Shown piece after piece: positions 40,801 to 49,370 of a stretch of DNA of 64,000 bases. This stretch comes from Saccharopolyspora sp. SCSIO 74807. Its GTDB lineage: Bacteria > Actinomycetota > Actinomycetes > Mycobacteriales > Pseudonocardiaceae. A program made the position numbers and the translations under genes. Under the pieces are notes generated by a model. That model made no database searches and was not told the DNA's origin. It saw only the letters and a list, made by a program, of their open reading frames with translations. Position 1 is the first letter of the stretch; each line of letters begins with the position of its first letter. Where the stretch lies: contig NZ_CP146100.1 of assembly GCF_037023755.1 (NCBI RefSeq), positions 1,118,501-1,182,500 of the forward strand, given 5' to 3'.

Positions 40801-41985
40801 CCGGGCCACCGAGGTGGCCTCCGCCATGGTCAGCGAGTCCGGTTCGCCGAACCACTCCACGCTGTTCTGCCCGCGGGCGCCGATCCGGTCCGGCTCCACC
40901 ACGATCCGCATCCCGCGGCGCGCGGTGAGCTGGCCGAGCACGTCGGTGAGGTCGATCAGCGTCACGCCTGCCATGCCGCCTTCGACGACGATCTGCTCCT
41001 CGCGGCTGATCTCGGCGTCGTCGAGCAGGATCACGACGTGCGGGCGGCCCTCCGGCGGAGCCGCGTTGCGCTGGAACCGCGGGCGGTCGGCGAGTTCCTC
41101 GCCGAGCATCTCCTCGATGGCGCGCAGCGAACCGGCCATCAGCCGCATCGGGCCGATGCCGTCGGTCTCGGTGGGGTGCTGGGCGTGCGGCAGCCACTTC
41201 ACCCAGTCCCACTCGCTGCGCGAGCGGCCGCTGGAGGCGACCGCGATGATCACGTCGTCGGGGGTGTGGAAGGTGGCGAGCTGGGTCAGCATCGCCCGCG
41301 CCAGCCCGCGCGCCAGCTCGCGCTCGCCCTGCAGCCCGACCGCGGCGAACCCGCGCAGCGAGGTGGCGATCGGCAGGCCGGACACCAGCGAGTGCGCGCG
41401 CACGAACCGGCGCAGCGCCAGCGTGGTGATCGGCTCCAGCTCCTCGACCGGGCCGGTCTGCGGCGGCACCAGGCGGGTCTCCAGCCGCTGCGAACCGCGG
41501 CCCACGCGCACCTGGCAGAAGTCGTTGTCGTTCGGGCGCCGCTCCCACATCCGGCGGGAACCGTCCGCAATGGACCAGAGCGTCTGCGGGTCCGGGTGCA
41601 CCCACTCGCGAGCCAGCCGCTGCTCGTCGGCGGCTTCCCTGGCGCGTTCCCGCATCTGGCCGAGGTAGCGCAGGTAGTCCTTGCGGTCCTCGTTCATCTC
41701 GGCCTTCTTCTGGCCGCCTTCCCGGCCGCCACCAGCCATCATGCCGACGGTGCTGACCAGCATCATCATCGGCATCATCATCATCATCGGGTTGTCCTTG
41801 GCCCGCTGAAGCATGAACGCCATCATCCCGAGCGATGCCACGATCATGACGCCCGGAAGCACCTTCTGGACGATGTTGCCCGGGATCACCCGCGGAATCT
41901 CCGGCGGTGGTTCGAGGTGCACCTCCCCACCCGGTGGCCTCGGAGCGGCCAGTCGCGGCATTCGCTTGAACTGCAGCGTGCTCAC
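37876..41985 (-). CDS. eccC: type VII secretion ATPase EccC
   Basis: Motor and substrate receptor of the ESX machine, 1369 residues in one polypeptide. GTG at 41985 (MSTLQFKRMPRLAAPR) is the family N-terminus. Two membrane helices lie at about 39-60 and 66-86; the second is unusually Met-rich (NPMMMMMPMMM). Three FtsK/SpoIIIE ATPase domains follow: Walker A GATGSGKS near 488 with Walker B FVLVDFKGG and VVIDEF; GPQAGKSN near 850 with LIIDGW; ESGKTS near 1172 with VVIDDY. The first is intact; the later two are degenerate, as usual for substrate-gated regulatory domains. It is divergent from eccD, the arrangement of mycobacterial ESX-4. Confidence 0.97.
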   Translation of the reverse strand: MSTLQFKRMPRLAAPRPPGGEVHLEPPPEIPRVIPGNIVQKVLPGVMIVASLGMMAFMLQRAKDNPMMMMMPMMMLVSTVGMMAGGGREGGQKKAEMNEDRKDYLRYLGQMRERAREAADEQRLAREWVHPDPQTLWSIADGSRRMWERRPNDNDFCQVRVGRGSQRLETRLVPPQTGPVEELEPITTLALRRFVRAHSLVSGLPIATSLRGFAAVGLQGERELARGLARAMLTQLATFHTPDDVIIAVASSGRSRSEWDWVKWLPHAQHPTETDGIGPMRLMAGSLRAIEEMLGEELADRPRFQRNAAPPEGRPHVVILLDDAEISREEQIVVEGGMAGVTLIDLTDVLGQLTARRGMRIVVEPDRIGARGQNSVEWFGEPDSLTMAEATSVARMMSPYRVPSGAAAVEDDGAFEPLKTPLNYIEQLGLAGDPVTFDLNEAWRPRPREDLYRVAIGPGEQGEIVHLDIKETAYGGMGPHGLCIGATGSGKSEFLRTIVLGLLATHSSAALNFVLVDFKGGATFNGFETAPHVSASVSNLGDDATLVDRMQAALDGEMNRRQEVLNKAGARNVWDYRKLYEAGDDNAQEPMPALFVVIDEFSELLSQKPDFAELFTMIGRLGRSLQVHLLLASQRVDEGKLRGLQAHLSYRVGLKTFDASESRAAIGMPDAADLPADGGHGYLKHPEGMDRFRAAYVSEHDHQTSGRRPMGIAASPVTGEKRPREFTPEYVEKPPEPETSVVEEPKETKDDTAAPTDFQLVIRKVEGAGPPAHTVWLPPLDAPPTLDGLLPPLQATDDRGYTAAGSFNSGRLQVPVGLIDVPYHQRQDSLTLDLAGAQGHGAVVGGPQAGKSNLLRTMITSMALTHTPQEVQFYCIDLGGGALSALRNLPHVGAFGSRRDPDTVRRTIAEIKALMTAREARFQETGLDSMSDFRARKQRGELTDDPYGDVFLIIDGWEAFRAEAEFEPLEAEINNLAQQGLAFGIHVFLSANRWSGIRPVLKDNLGTRLELRLGDPGESEVNRKVAVTVPEGRPGRGLHVSQLHFLTALPRVDSEKLGDRIPVERKRAEEARKRGADEAERTPRPGWQLYNDDLADGVADLVNRVKSSWKGRPAPQVRLLPELLPYEQLPTLEQQPRPHLVPIGINEDGLNPVYLDFKAEPHFYAFAERESGKTSLLRTIVRGITTRYTPQEALILLVDVRRTMLGFIDSPHLMEYTVTTEQLKNNVRDVAAALKKRMPGPDVTQQQLRDRSWWTGPELFVVIDDYELVSPQGNNPLTPLQEYVAQATDVGLHMIIARNSGNAGRALFEPIIGKMREVSTPGLAMSANKDDGQLVGNIKSRQLPPGRGTLVSRRLRTPQQIQTAMIRPE

Positions 41986-42288
41986 CGGAGGCGACAACCT
42001 TTCCTTCTCGTGGCAATGCGTGCGGCCGGGCGCGGCGGCCGCGGACCGCGGGCGGCATTCTGCACTGCCCGCGGCGGCGCCGTCCGCGGAACCCCGGGAC
42101 TCGACCGTGCTCGTGACCAACCGGATATCAACGTGTTGGCACGAGTTGGACCAAACCCTTCACCCGCTCGCGGTCGGTGCGGCCATACTAGGGGCGCTTC
42201 GCGGCCGGGCGGGCCGCTTTCGGCGAGAAACCGACCGTCCTTCGTGGAGCGAGCGGAATGCACGGACCTAGGAAGTAGGGGGCCTGGA
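41986..42288. promoter_or_regulatory. eccC/eccD divergent promoter region
   Basis: 303 bp between the two GTG starts. The AT-richest piece (CCGGATATCAACGTGTTGGC at about 42120 and CATACTAGGGG near 42183) is the likely promoter zone. GGAAGTAGGGGGCC precedes eccD. No operator could be assigned. Confidence 0.45.
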
Positions 42289-43707
42289 GTGGCTACCGGG
42301 ACCACGGTGTTCAGCCGCGTGACAGTGGTGGCGCCGAACACTCGCATCGACTTGGCGCTGCCCGCCGATGTCGCGGTGGCGGATCTGCTGCCGATGCTGC
42401 TGGACATGTCCCGAGAGACCGCACCCGACGGCGGTTCGCGGCACGGCGGGTGGTGCCTGGCCAAGCTCGGCGACGAGCCGCTGGACAACAGCCAGACGCT
42501 GGCCTCGCTGGGCATTGTGGACGGTGACCTGCTGCAACTGCGGCGTCGTTCGGACAATCCGCCCCCGCCGCTGTACGACGACGTGGTCGACGCGCTCGCC
42601 GAGGCCGAGCCGGGCAGCTACCGGCCGTGGACCAAGGAGACCGCGAACAAGATCGGGCACACCGCGGGCGCGCTGGCGATGGTCGGCGCGGCCGCGGCGC
42701 TGGGGTTGACCAGCGTCACCGGCGGGCTGCTGTTCCACATCGTCACGGCCGTCGTGGCGCTGTTCGTTGCGGTGTTCGCCACCGGCATCGGCTCGATCGT
42801 CGCCCGCGCCTACGGCGCCCCCACCACCGGCACGGTGATCGCCGGGGCGGGCGGGCTGCCGATGGCGTTCGTGGCCGGGCTCAACGCCATTCCGTTCGGC
42901 GACAGCCTGCGGCCGGGCCTGCTGCTGGCCAGCGCGCTGGTGCTGATCTTCGCGTCGATCTCGCTGATGGTGATCGGCACCGGCGTGGTCACGTTCATCG
43001 CCGCGGCCACCGTGTCCTCGTTCGGCGTGCTGGCGTTCATCGTCGCGACGCTGCTGCCGCGGGAAGCCACTGCTGCCGGAGTCGCCGCGGGCGCCGCCGC
43101 GGTCGGGCTCGCCGGGATCTCGCTGCTGCCGCGGCTGACCATCCAGCTCGCCAAGCTGCCGCTGCCGCACGTGCCGGGCAACGCCGAAGACCTCAAGGAG
43201 GACGCGGGCTTCCCGGACTACCGGATGATCGAGCGCCGCACCGGGCTGGCGCACCAGTACATGACCGGGCTGATCATCGGCTGCGGGCTGACCGCGGCGC
43301 TCGGCGCGATCCTCGCGGCCGTGACGTCCGAGCACGGCGTCTTCGGCCCGCTGCTGGCCGTGGTCGTGTCCGCGGTGCTGCTGCTGCGCGGCCGCAACTA
43401 CGCCAACGGCAGCCAAGCGGTGGCGCTGCTGCTGACCGGTCTGCTCGCGGCGCTCGGCGTCACCGCCGGGTTGCTGGTGATGGTCGCGCAGCAGCCGGTC
43501 TGGGTGGCCGGGGTGTTCCCGCCGCTGCTGCTGCTCGGCGTGCTGGCGCTGGTGTTCGGCGTGGTGTTCCCGAACCGGCGGTTCTCGCCGGTGCAGCGGC
43601 GGACGGTGGACATCCTGGAGGCGGTGCTGATCGCGCTGGTGCTGCCGCTCGCACTCGGCGTCATGGACCTGTACATGGCGGTCCGCGACCTGAACCTCTC
43701 GTTCTGA
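42289..43707 (+). CDS. eccD: type VII secretion integral membrane protein EccD
   Basis: 472 residues. Residues 8-90 are a ubiquitin-like cytoplasmic domain (SRVTVVAPNTRIDLALPADV, VDGDLLQLRRR). After a linker (DDVVDALAEAEPGS) come about eleven membrane helices (e.g. VTGGLLFHIVTAVVALFVAV, LLLASALVLIFASISLMVIG), forming the channel-lining part of the membrane complex. GTG at 42289 is in the family position. Its stop overlaps the mycP start (TGATG). Confidence 0.95.
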   Translation: MATGTTVFSRVTVVAPNTRIDLALPADVAVADLLPMLLDMSRETAPDGGSRHGGWCLAKLGDEPLDNSQTLASLGIVDGDLLQLRRRSDNPPPPLYDDVVDALAEAEPGSYRPWTKETANKIGHTAGALAMVGAAAALGLTSVTGGLLFHIVTAVVALFVAVFATGIGSIVARAYGAPTTGTVIAGAGGLPMAFVAGLNAIPFGDSLRPGLLLASALVLIFASISLMVIGTGVVTFIAAATVSSFGVLAFIVATLLPREATAAGVAAGAAAVGLAGISLLPRLTIQLAKLPLPHVPGNAEDLKEDAGFPDYRMIERRTGLAHQYMTGLIIGCGLTAALGAILAAVTSEHGVFGPLLAVVVSAVLLLRGRNYANGSQAVALLLTGLLAALGVTAGLLVMVAQQPVWVAGVFPPLLLLGVLALVFGVVFPNRRFSPVQRRTVDILEAVLIALVLPLALGVMDLYMAVRDLNLSF

Positions 43708-45098
43708 TGACCAGCCGCACCAACCGGTCGTTGCGGCGCGCGCTGGCGCTGTCGGCGGTAGTGGGCGTGACGGTGTTCGGCCCTGCGATGCCCGCCTCCG
43801 CCGAGGACCCCTTGGACTTCCAGCCGCCGGAGCTGACTCCCGCCACCCCGCCCAGCGGGCCGCTCGGGGTTACCGGGAACTACGAAGCCGCGCAGGGCTG
43901 CATGCAGCCCAACAGCGGCGGCACCTCGGTTCAGGAGAAGCCGTGGAGCCAGCGCACGCTCGGTTTCGAGCGGGCGCACGAGCAGGGCTACACCGGCTCC
44001 GGCGCGACGGTCGCGGTGATCGACACCGGCGTGAACCCGCATCCGCGGCTGCAGCTGAACGGCGGCGGAGGTAGCGCCGTGCCGGACGGCGGGGCGAACT
44101 CCGACTGCGACGGCCACGGCACCGTGGTCGCCGGGATCATCGGGGCCTCCGACTCCCCCGAGACGGGATTCACCGGAGTGGCGCCCGATTCGACGATCAT
44201 GTCGATCCGCCAGTCCTCCCAGCTGTTCCAGGACAAGCAGCAGAACAAGACGGTCGGCGACACGCAGTCGATGGCGCAGGCCGTGCAGCACGCCGTCGAC
44301 CAGAACGTCAGCGTCATCAACATCTCGCAGTCGTCCTGCCAGCCGATGGCGCAAGCGATGGCGGACCTCGGCGACCACAACAACCGACTGGGCAACGCGG
44401 TCAAGAACGCCTACGACAAGGGCATCGTCGTCGTCGCTGCTGCGGGCAACACGCAGGACAGCTGCCAGAAGAACCCGTCCGGTTCCCCGACCACCGCGGT
44501 GCTGCCCGCCTGGTTCGACAAGTACGTGCTCACGGTCGGGTCGGTCGGACAGCAGGGCCAGCCGTCGGAGTTCACCGTCCCCGGCCCGTGGGTGGACGTC
44601 GCAGCGCCCGGCGAGAACCTCACCGGGCTCGACCCGGGCAAGGGCGGCACCACGGTCGTCAACCAGCTCGCGACCGGGCAGGGCGGCCAGCCGGGCCCGA
44701 TCCAGGGCACCAGCTTCGCCGCGCCCTACGTCTCCGGGCTGGCGGTGCTGATCAAGCAGAAGCACCCCGAGCTGTCCGCGGGCGAAGTGATGGACCGGAT
44801 CGAGAAGACCGCGCTGAGCCCCGGCGGGCCGAACGGCCGCAACGACATCGTCGGCTACGGCCTGATCGACCCGATGGCCGCACTGGACAACGTGATCCCC
44901 GCCGAGCACGGGCAGCGGCCAGCGCCGGTCAAGCCCGCCCGGCTCGGTGCGGACGTGATCCCGCAGCCGAACTGGCTCGCGCTGACGATCGCCTTCGGCG
45001 GCTCGCTCGGCGGCATCGGGGCGGTGCTGTTCACGGCGTTCCTGGTGCGCGCGCGGCGCGCCGTGCGGGCGCGGGAAGCAGGGCAGGACGCGGAGTAG
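43707..45098 (+). CDS. mycP: mycosin, membrane-anchored subtilisin-like protease MycP
   Basis: 463 residues. Signal peptide to about 32 (ALSAVVGVTVFGPAMPASA), catalytic Asp106 (AVIDTGVNP), His137 (DGHGTVVAGI), Asn in AAAGNTQDS and Ser336 (GTSFAAPYVSG). A C-terminal helix (IAFGGSLGGIGAVLFTAFLV) with a basic tail anchors it with the protease outside. Cys pairs (QGCMQ, SDCDGH, SSCQP, DSCQK) fit the mycosin disulfides. Mycosins stabilise the ESX membrane complex and process substrates. The start overlaps the eccD stop. Confidence 0.96.
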   Translation: MTSRTNRSLRRALALSAVVGVTVFGPAMPASAEDPLDFQPPELTPATPPSGPLGVTGNYEAAQGCMQPNSGGTSVQEKPWSQRTLGFERAHEQGYTGSGATVAVIDTGVNPHPRLQLNGGGGSAVPDGGANSDCDGHGTVVAGIIGASDSPETGFTGVAPDSTIMSIRQSSQLFQDKQQNKTVGDTQSMAQAVQHAVDQNVSVINISQSSCQPMAQAMADLGDHNNRLGNAVKNAYDKGIVVVAAAGNTQDSCQKNPSGSPTTAVLPAWFDKYVLTVGSVGQQGQPSEFTVPGPWVDVAAPGENLTGLDPGKGGTTVVNQLATGQGGQPGPIQGTSFAAPYVSGLAVLIKQKHPELSAGEVMDRIEKTALSPGGPNGRNDIVGYGLIDPMAALDNVIPAEHGQRPAPVKPARLGADVIPQPNWLALTIAFGGSLGGIGAVLFTAFLVRARRAVRAREAGQDAE

Positions 45099-45117
45099 CG
45101 GCGCGGAACGGCCGGCG

Positions 45118-45163
45118 AACGGCCCGGAATCGTCCTGGCGCGGATGGTTCGGGCCGTTTGTTC
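45118..45163 (+). terminator. terminator after mycP
   Basis: AACGGCCCG (45118-45126) pairs with CGGGCCGTT (45150-45158), then TGTTCTG. It lies 20 bp after the mycP stop. Confidence 0.75.
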
Positions 45164-45383
45164 TGCGCAGTGCAACCCCCGACCGCACTCCTCCGGGATT
45201 CGGTGCCGAATCATCACGCCTCGTGGAAATGCTCCGGACGGAGCGTGTCAAAACGCCTTCACGCCCCGGCGCAAAATCGGCGTTCACATTTTCGTTACGC
45301 ATCGGATGTCGCCCGGCCGTTGACGATGACCCGGCCGCGAACAATGCACCGAAAACCACGGATCCCATATCGCGGTCACCGCG

Positions 45384-45424
45384 CAAAAATCCGCCCGCGA
45401 CCCGATGGGCCGGCGGGCGGATTC
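45384..45424 (-). terminator. terminator after eccB
   Basis: AATCCGCCCG (45389-45397 region) pairs with CGGGCGGATT (45414-45423); on the minus strand it runs into TTTTTGCG. It is about 24 bp after the eccB stop and faces the mycP terminator across a 220-bp stretch with no gene. Confidence 0.85.
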
Positions 45425-45447
45425 TGCGGACGACCAGAGCGTTCCGG

Positions 45448-47025
45448 TCAGCTCCCGGCAGTGCCGGATTGCTGCTGCGCCTGCGGCGGCGGCCGGTTCA
45501 CCCCGCCCGGCGGCACCGGGATGGAGTCGTAGACGAAGCTCGCCTGCGCCGGATCGAGGAAGTCACCGCGCGGCAACGTGCCAAGAATCCGCGCCGGCCC
45601 CGCCTTGATCGACCCGGGGTTGTTGGTCACGCCCAGCCCCTGCGCCGTCTTCCCGTCCTTCACGCCGTAGACCACGCCCTGGTCGGACACCAGGTAGATC
45701 GGCCCGGACTCGGCACCCGGCTCGTTGAACGCCGCGCGCACCACCCCGGCCTTGCCAGCGGGCATGTAGAAGTAGTCCACGTTCGGGCCGGTCCCGTCGA
45801 ACTGGGCCAGCTTCACCGGCGCGGCCTTCGCCGGGCTGCCCTTGTTCGTGGTGACCGTGATGTGCTGCCCGCCGTTGATGTTGCGCCAGCTCAGGCAGGA
45901 CGTGTCGGCCTGCTGGAACGGCACCGGCTTCGGCACCACGGTCGGGAAGGTCTCCAGCGCCATCTGCTGCCCGTCCGGTGCGGACTGCGCGTCGGTGATC
46001 GTGCCGGTGGCGTTCGGAATGCCTTCCGAGCGCGGCTTGTCCGCGTGCAGCACGGCGGCCGCACCGGCGCTGATCTCCTGCTTCCCGCTGGGCAGCAGCA
46101 CGTAGAACTTGTCCGGGTTGCCCGCGACGGTCTGGCGGACCACGTCACCGGAGTCGTAGGAGTTCTGCATGTAGTCGACCGTGCCGCTGGGCGCCTCCGG
46201 GATCCGCAGCTCCGGCACCTCCGGGACGGCGTTGAGCATCTTCGTGCTGATGGTGCGCGGGGTCTGCCCGTTCAGCCCGTAGATGTCCATCACGGCCCGC
46301 TCGGAGCGGTCCACCTTCGCCTTCACCGTGCGGGTGTTCGGGTTGCCCGGCGCACCGTCCACCCGGTACATCAGGTATTCCTGCCCGGACGCCTGGTCCC
46401 GCACGAACAGCGACTGGTTCTCGGCCAACTCGGTGCCGTGGTTGGGATCCCCGCCGATGACGGTGGTCTCCACGTTCGCCGGGCGCGCCGAGCCGGAGAC
46501 GTTGAGGTCGTCGGCGACCTGGCCCACGTCGCAGATCGCCCAGGACGGATCGGCGATGTTGTTCGGGTCCGGCAGGTAGTTCGGCGCGTTGACCATCCCG
46601 GTGCGCGGCCCGCGCGGGAATTCGCCCAGCGCGGCCTCCTTTACGGTGGTGGCCTGCACCGCCTGCCCGCCCTGGCCACCACCCTGGGCCATCACCAGCA
46701 GCTTCGCCGATGCCATGTTCAGCATCGGGATCAGCCGCTTCTGCGCCTGCTGGTCGGCGGTGACGACGTATACGCTGCCGCTGTCCTTGCCGATCACGAT
46801 CGAGCCCGGCTGCGGCACCGAACCCTTGCCGCCGAACAGTCCCCACACCAGGAATCCGATGATGCCGATGCAGGCGAGGATCGCGCCCGCGACGGTCGCG
46901 CGCTTATGCGAACCCATCGGATCGTGCAGCATCACGGCGTCTTTGCGGACCAGTGCCGATTCCATGCGGCGAAGGACGAACCGGTACGCCTGGACCTGTG
47001 ACTTCGTTGTGGGTGTTGATGCCAT
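45448..47025 (-). CDS. eccB: type VII secretion protein EccB
   Basis: 525 residues; ATG at 47025 with AGGCGAAGA upstream. Family start MASTPTTKSQVQAYRFVLRR, cytoplasmic 50 residues, one membrane helix (VAGAILACIGIIGFLVWGLF at about 43-62), and a large extracytoplasmic domain with the R repeats (SIVIGKDSGSVYVV, LFVRDQASGQEYLMYRV, YLVSDQGVVYGVKD) and two Cys (AICDVGQV, TSCLSW). The Pro-rich tail ends QQQSGTAGS. It is a structural part of the ESX membrane complex. Convergent with mycP, divergent from eccE. Confidence 0.96.
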   Translation of the reverse strand: MASTPTTKSQVQAYRFVLRRMESALVRKDAVMLHDPMGSHKRATVAGAILACIGIIGFLVWGLFGGKGSVPQPGSIVIGKDSGSVYVVTADQQAQKRLIPMLNMASAKLLVMAQGGGQGGQAVQATTVKEAALGEFPRGPRTGMVNAPNYLPDPNNIADPSWAICDVGQVADDLNVSGSARPANVETTVIGGDPNHGTELAENQSLFVRDQASGQEYLMYRVDGAPGNPNTRTVKAKVDRSERAVMDIYGLNGQTPRTISTKMLNAVPEVPELRIPEAPSGTVDYMQNSYDSGDVVRQTVAGNPDKFYVLLPSGKQEISAGAAAVLHADKPRSEGIPNATGTITDAQSAPDGQQMALETFPTVVPKPVPFQQADTSCLSWRNINGGQHITVTTNKGSPAKAAPVKLAQFDGTGPNVDYFYMPAGKAGVVRAAFNEPGAESGPIYLVSDQGVVYGVKDGKTAQGLGVTNNPGSIKAGPARILGTLPRGDFLDPAQASFVYDSIPVPPGGVNRPPPQAQQQSGTAGS

Positions 47026-47191
47026 TCTTCGCCTACAGCTCTCCCGTCCGAGGTACGGTTCCGCAGGATAGCCGCCGAGAGTCCGCGAACGGGTCCGATC
47101 CGCCGAGTCCGTGGGCATTCTTTCGCGCGGCCGCCGAACGACCTGGTTAGCGCGCCGCGCGCACTACCTGCGAGGGGAAGAGACCGAACGG
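47026..47191. promoter_or_regulatory. eccB/eccE divergent promoter region
   Basis: 166 bp between the starts, with GGTTCCGCAGGATAGCCGCC at about 47059 (TAGGAT-like -10 on the opposite strand not certain) and CGAGGGGAAGAG as the eccE site. No operator was recognised. Confidence 0.35.
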
Positions 47192-48490
47192 ATGTCCGTC
47201 AGCACGCAACATCCGGCCCAGCCGAACGCCTCCGCTCCCGGCGGCGCCCGCACGCGCATCCGCGCGCGGCGGCGCACCATCGGCGCGAGCCTCGGGGCGA
47301 TGCCGGTGGCCAACATCGTCGTCATCGAGGTCGGCCTGGCGATCGGCTTGATCCTGGTGTGGCTCAACGAGCTGCTGTGGCCGGTGGCCGCGGGCGTTGC
47401 CGGACTCGCGTTGATCATCGCGCTGCTGCGCAGGCGCGGGCGGTGGTTCACCCAGTGGTTCGGACTGGTGCTGCAGTACCGCACCCGCAGCCACACCCGC
47501 CGGTCCGAACCGCCGTCCGCGGACGTCAGCGAACTCGCCGAGGACATCAACGGCGACGGCATCATCGGCCCGGACGAGAACCACCGCGTGGCGCTGCTGC
47601 GGATCGCCGTCGAGGACCTGGTCGTCGCGCGCGGCCGGGACCACGACCGCAATCCCGTCGGTTTGGCCTGGCACGACGGCAAATGGACCGCGGTGCTGAT
47701 GGTCGACCCGACCCCGCCGCTGCTCAAGCCCACCGAGACCGCGTTGAACCTGCCGCTGGGCGTGCTCGCGCCCTGCCTGGAGGACCGCGGCGTGGTGCTG
47801 GACGCGATCCAGGTCATCTGGCACTGCTACCCCGGCAGTTCGTCGCTGCCCGCGGATTCCCCCGCGCTGAACTCGTACCTGGAGATGGTGGGGCCGACCG
47901 CGGCGGCCGCGCGCCGCAGCACGTGGGTGGCGGTCCGGCTGGACCCGCAGCGCTGCGCGAAGGCCGTCGGCGAACGCGGCGGTGGCGTGGTCGGTGCGCA
48001 CCGGGCGCTGATCGGCGCGCTCTCCCGGGTGCGCAACGCGCTCAGCGGATGCGGCATCCCAACCCGTCCGCTGGACCCGGACGAGCTGCTGCAGGCGGGC
48101 ATCTCCTCGGCCGAGCTGAACGACTCGCTGCGCGAACAGCGCCCGGTCGGGCTGACCGAGCGGTGGAACAGCGTCACCGCGGGCAGCGTCGGGCACTCCA
48201 GCTACGCGATCACCGGCTGGCCGAACCACATGAGCGACAGCATCAACGCACTGACCGGCGTGCGGGCGCTGTCCACCAGCATCGCGATGTCCATCGCACC
48301 GTCCGGTGAGGACGGTGAGGTCGGGCTGCGCGGCCTGGTCCGGGTCAGCGCCCGGACCCCTTCGGCCCTGAACGCTTCGGACGAACGACTGCGCGAGATC
48401 AGCAACCGGCTCAACCTGACCCTCACCCCGCTGCGCGGGATGCAGCTGGCCGGGCTGACCGGAACGCTGCCGCTGGGAGGTGCGGCATGA
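47192..48490 (+). CDS. eccE: type VII secretion protein EccE
   Basis: 432 residues; ATG at 47192. After a short Pro/Ala segment and a basic stretch (RTRIRARRRTIGASLG-like) two membrane helices (PVANIVVIEVGLAIGLILVW, VAAGVAGLALIIALL) are followed by a soluble domain with the EccE features: GNHRVALL-like ENHRVALLRIAVEDL, YPGSSSLPADSPA, TWVAVRLDPQRCA. Mycobacterial ESX-4 lacks EccE, whereas ESX-4-like loci of other actinobacteria have it, so this locus is probably closer to the ancestral form. It overlaps the following gene by 4 bp. Confidence 0.92.
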   Translation: MSVSTQHPAQPNASAPGGARTRIRARRRTIGASLGAMPVANIVVIEVGLAIGLILVWLNELLWPVAAGVAGLALIIALLRRRGRWFTQWFGLVLQYRTRSHTRRSEPPSADVSELAEDINGDGIIGPDENHRVALLRIAVEDLVVARGRDHDRNPVGLAWHDGKWTAVLMVDPTPPLLKPTETALNLPLGVLAPCLEDRGVVLDAIQVIWHCYPGSSSLPADSPALNSYLEMVGPTAAAARRSTWVAVRLDPQRCAKAVGERGGGVVGAHRALIGALSRVRNALSGCGIPTRPLDPDELLQAGISSAELNDSLREQRPVGLTERWNSVTAGSVGHSSYAITGWPNHMSDSINALTGVRALSTSIAMSIAPSGEDGEVGLRGLVRVSARTPSALNASDERLREISNRLNLTLTPLRGMQLAGLTGTLPLGGAA

Positions 48491-49224
48491 GCCGAACCCG
48501 GACCTTGGACACCCCGGGCAACGTCAACGGCACCGCACCGGAGTTCCTGGTGCGCCCGGAGATGCTGGACGTGGTGAGCCCGCCGGGTGACCGCGGCGGC
48601 ATGGTCATCGGCAAGGGCGCGCGTGGCGAGTCGGTAACCGCCTCGATCCTGCGCCCGGACCCCACCCGCGTGGTCACCGTCGGCGGGCTGTACCTGGCCC
48701 GGCAGATCGCGCTGCGCGCCATCGCCACCGGCGCGTGGGTCACCATCGCCACCGGCAGGCCCGCGGCGTGGAAGACGGTGGAGCACGCGGCGGGCAAGCT
48801 CGCGGACGGCAGCCAGGTACCGCTGGTTCAGCTGCGCAAGCTGCAGCCCTACGACCTTCCGCGGCCCACCGAGGACGCGCCGCTGCTGATGATCCACGAC
48901 GGCGGTGCGGTGCCGCAGGAGCTGTTCCCGCCGCGCGCCCCGTGGCAGACCACGATGTACGTGCTGCCCTACCTGCACCCGCAGGCGGGCAGCGGTACGG
49001 CCACGAACACCGCGGATCTGGTGCTGCTGCAGCGGTTGCCGTTGCAGCAGGCGCAGCTGGCGGCCCGCTTCTGGTACTTCGATCCCTCGACGCGCGTCCA
49101 GCAGCTGACCCAACTCCCCGACGACGGAGTGATCGCCCTCGGCAACAACATGTGGGCCCCGATCACGCTGGTCACGAACCCCAAGGAGCAGGACATCCTC
49201 GGCCCCATCCGCCGCGGCGACTGA
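48487..49224 (+). CDS. conserved protein encoded after eccE, unknown function
   Basis: 245 residues, no signal peptide or membrane helix. Starts ATG at 48487 overlapping the eccE stop. Visible features: GGMVIGKGARGESVTASILR, VVTVGGLYLARQIALRAI, GAWVTIATGRPAAWKTVEHA and TADLVLLQRLPLQQAQLAA. The first half looks like a Rossmann or P-loop-derived alpha/beta fold but there is no GxxxxGK[ST]. I recall homologues only at EccE-containing loci of Pseudonocardiales-type actinobacteria. A cytoplasmic accessory of the secretion machine is likely by position. Confidence 0.75.
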   Translation: MSRTRTLDTPGNVNGTAPEFLVRPEMLDVVSPPGDRGGMVIGKGARGESVTASILRPDPTRVVTVGGLYLARQIALRAIATGAWVTIATGRPAAWKTVEHAAGKLADGSQVPLVQLRKLQPYDLPRPTEDAPLLMIHDGGAVPQELFPPRAPWQTTMYVLPYLHPQAGSGTATNTADLVLLQRLPLQQAQLAARFWYFDPSTRVQQLTQLPDDGVIALGNNMWAPITLVTNPKEQDILGPIRRGD

Positions 49225-49250
49225 CCCCGCGCACACCGTTCGCGCTCCCG

Positions 49251-49301
49251 GAGTGAACGGCCTGTTCGTCCGAATAGATTGGTCAAACGGTCCGTTCGCT
49301 C
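49251..49301. repeat. 51-bp palindromic element, copy 4
   Basis: Arms GAGTGAACGGCCTG and CGGTCCGTTCGCTC, centre TCCGAATAGATTGGTC in the same orientation as at 7745. It starts 26 bp after the stop of the last ESX gene and lies between convergent genes. Confidence 0.9.
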
Positions 49302-49328
49302 GCGCGCTCCGGGTGGGCGAGTGCCGGG

Positions 49329-49349
49329 CCGACACGCCCGCACGCCACC
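49329..49349 (-). repeat. 21-bp box associated with palindromes, copy c
   Basis: On the minus strand GGTGGCGTGCGGGCGTGTCGG, preceded by GGAACG. It lies between palindrome copies 4 and 5, 21 bp from copy 5, the same spacing as copy b has to palindrome copy 3. Confidence 0.8.
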
Positions 49350-49370
49350 CGTTCCGCCCAGTCCTTCCAG

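Noticed and set aside
37624-42288. Very long open frame on the plus strand opposite eccC (over 1500 codons), running into eccD
   Set aside because: It is antisense to a clear EccC with all motifs; the translation is Arg/His/Leu/Val-rich without family features. High GC at third positions of eccC removes stops from this frame. Only the part from 42289 (EccD) is real.
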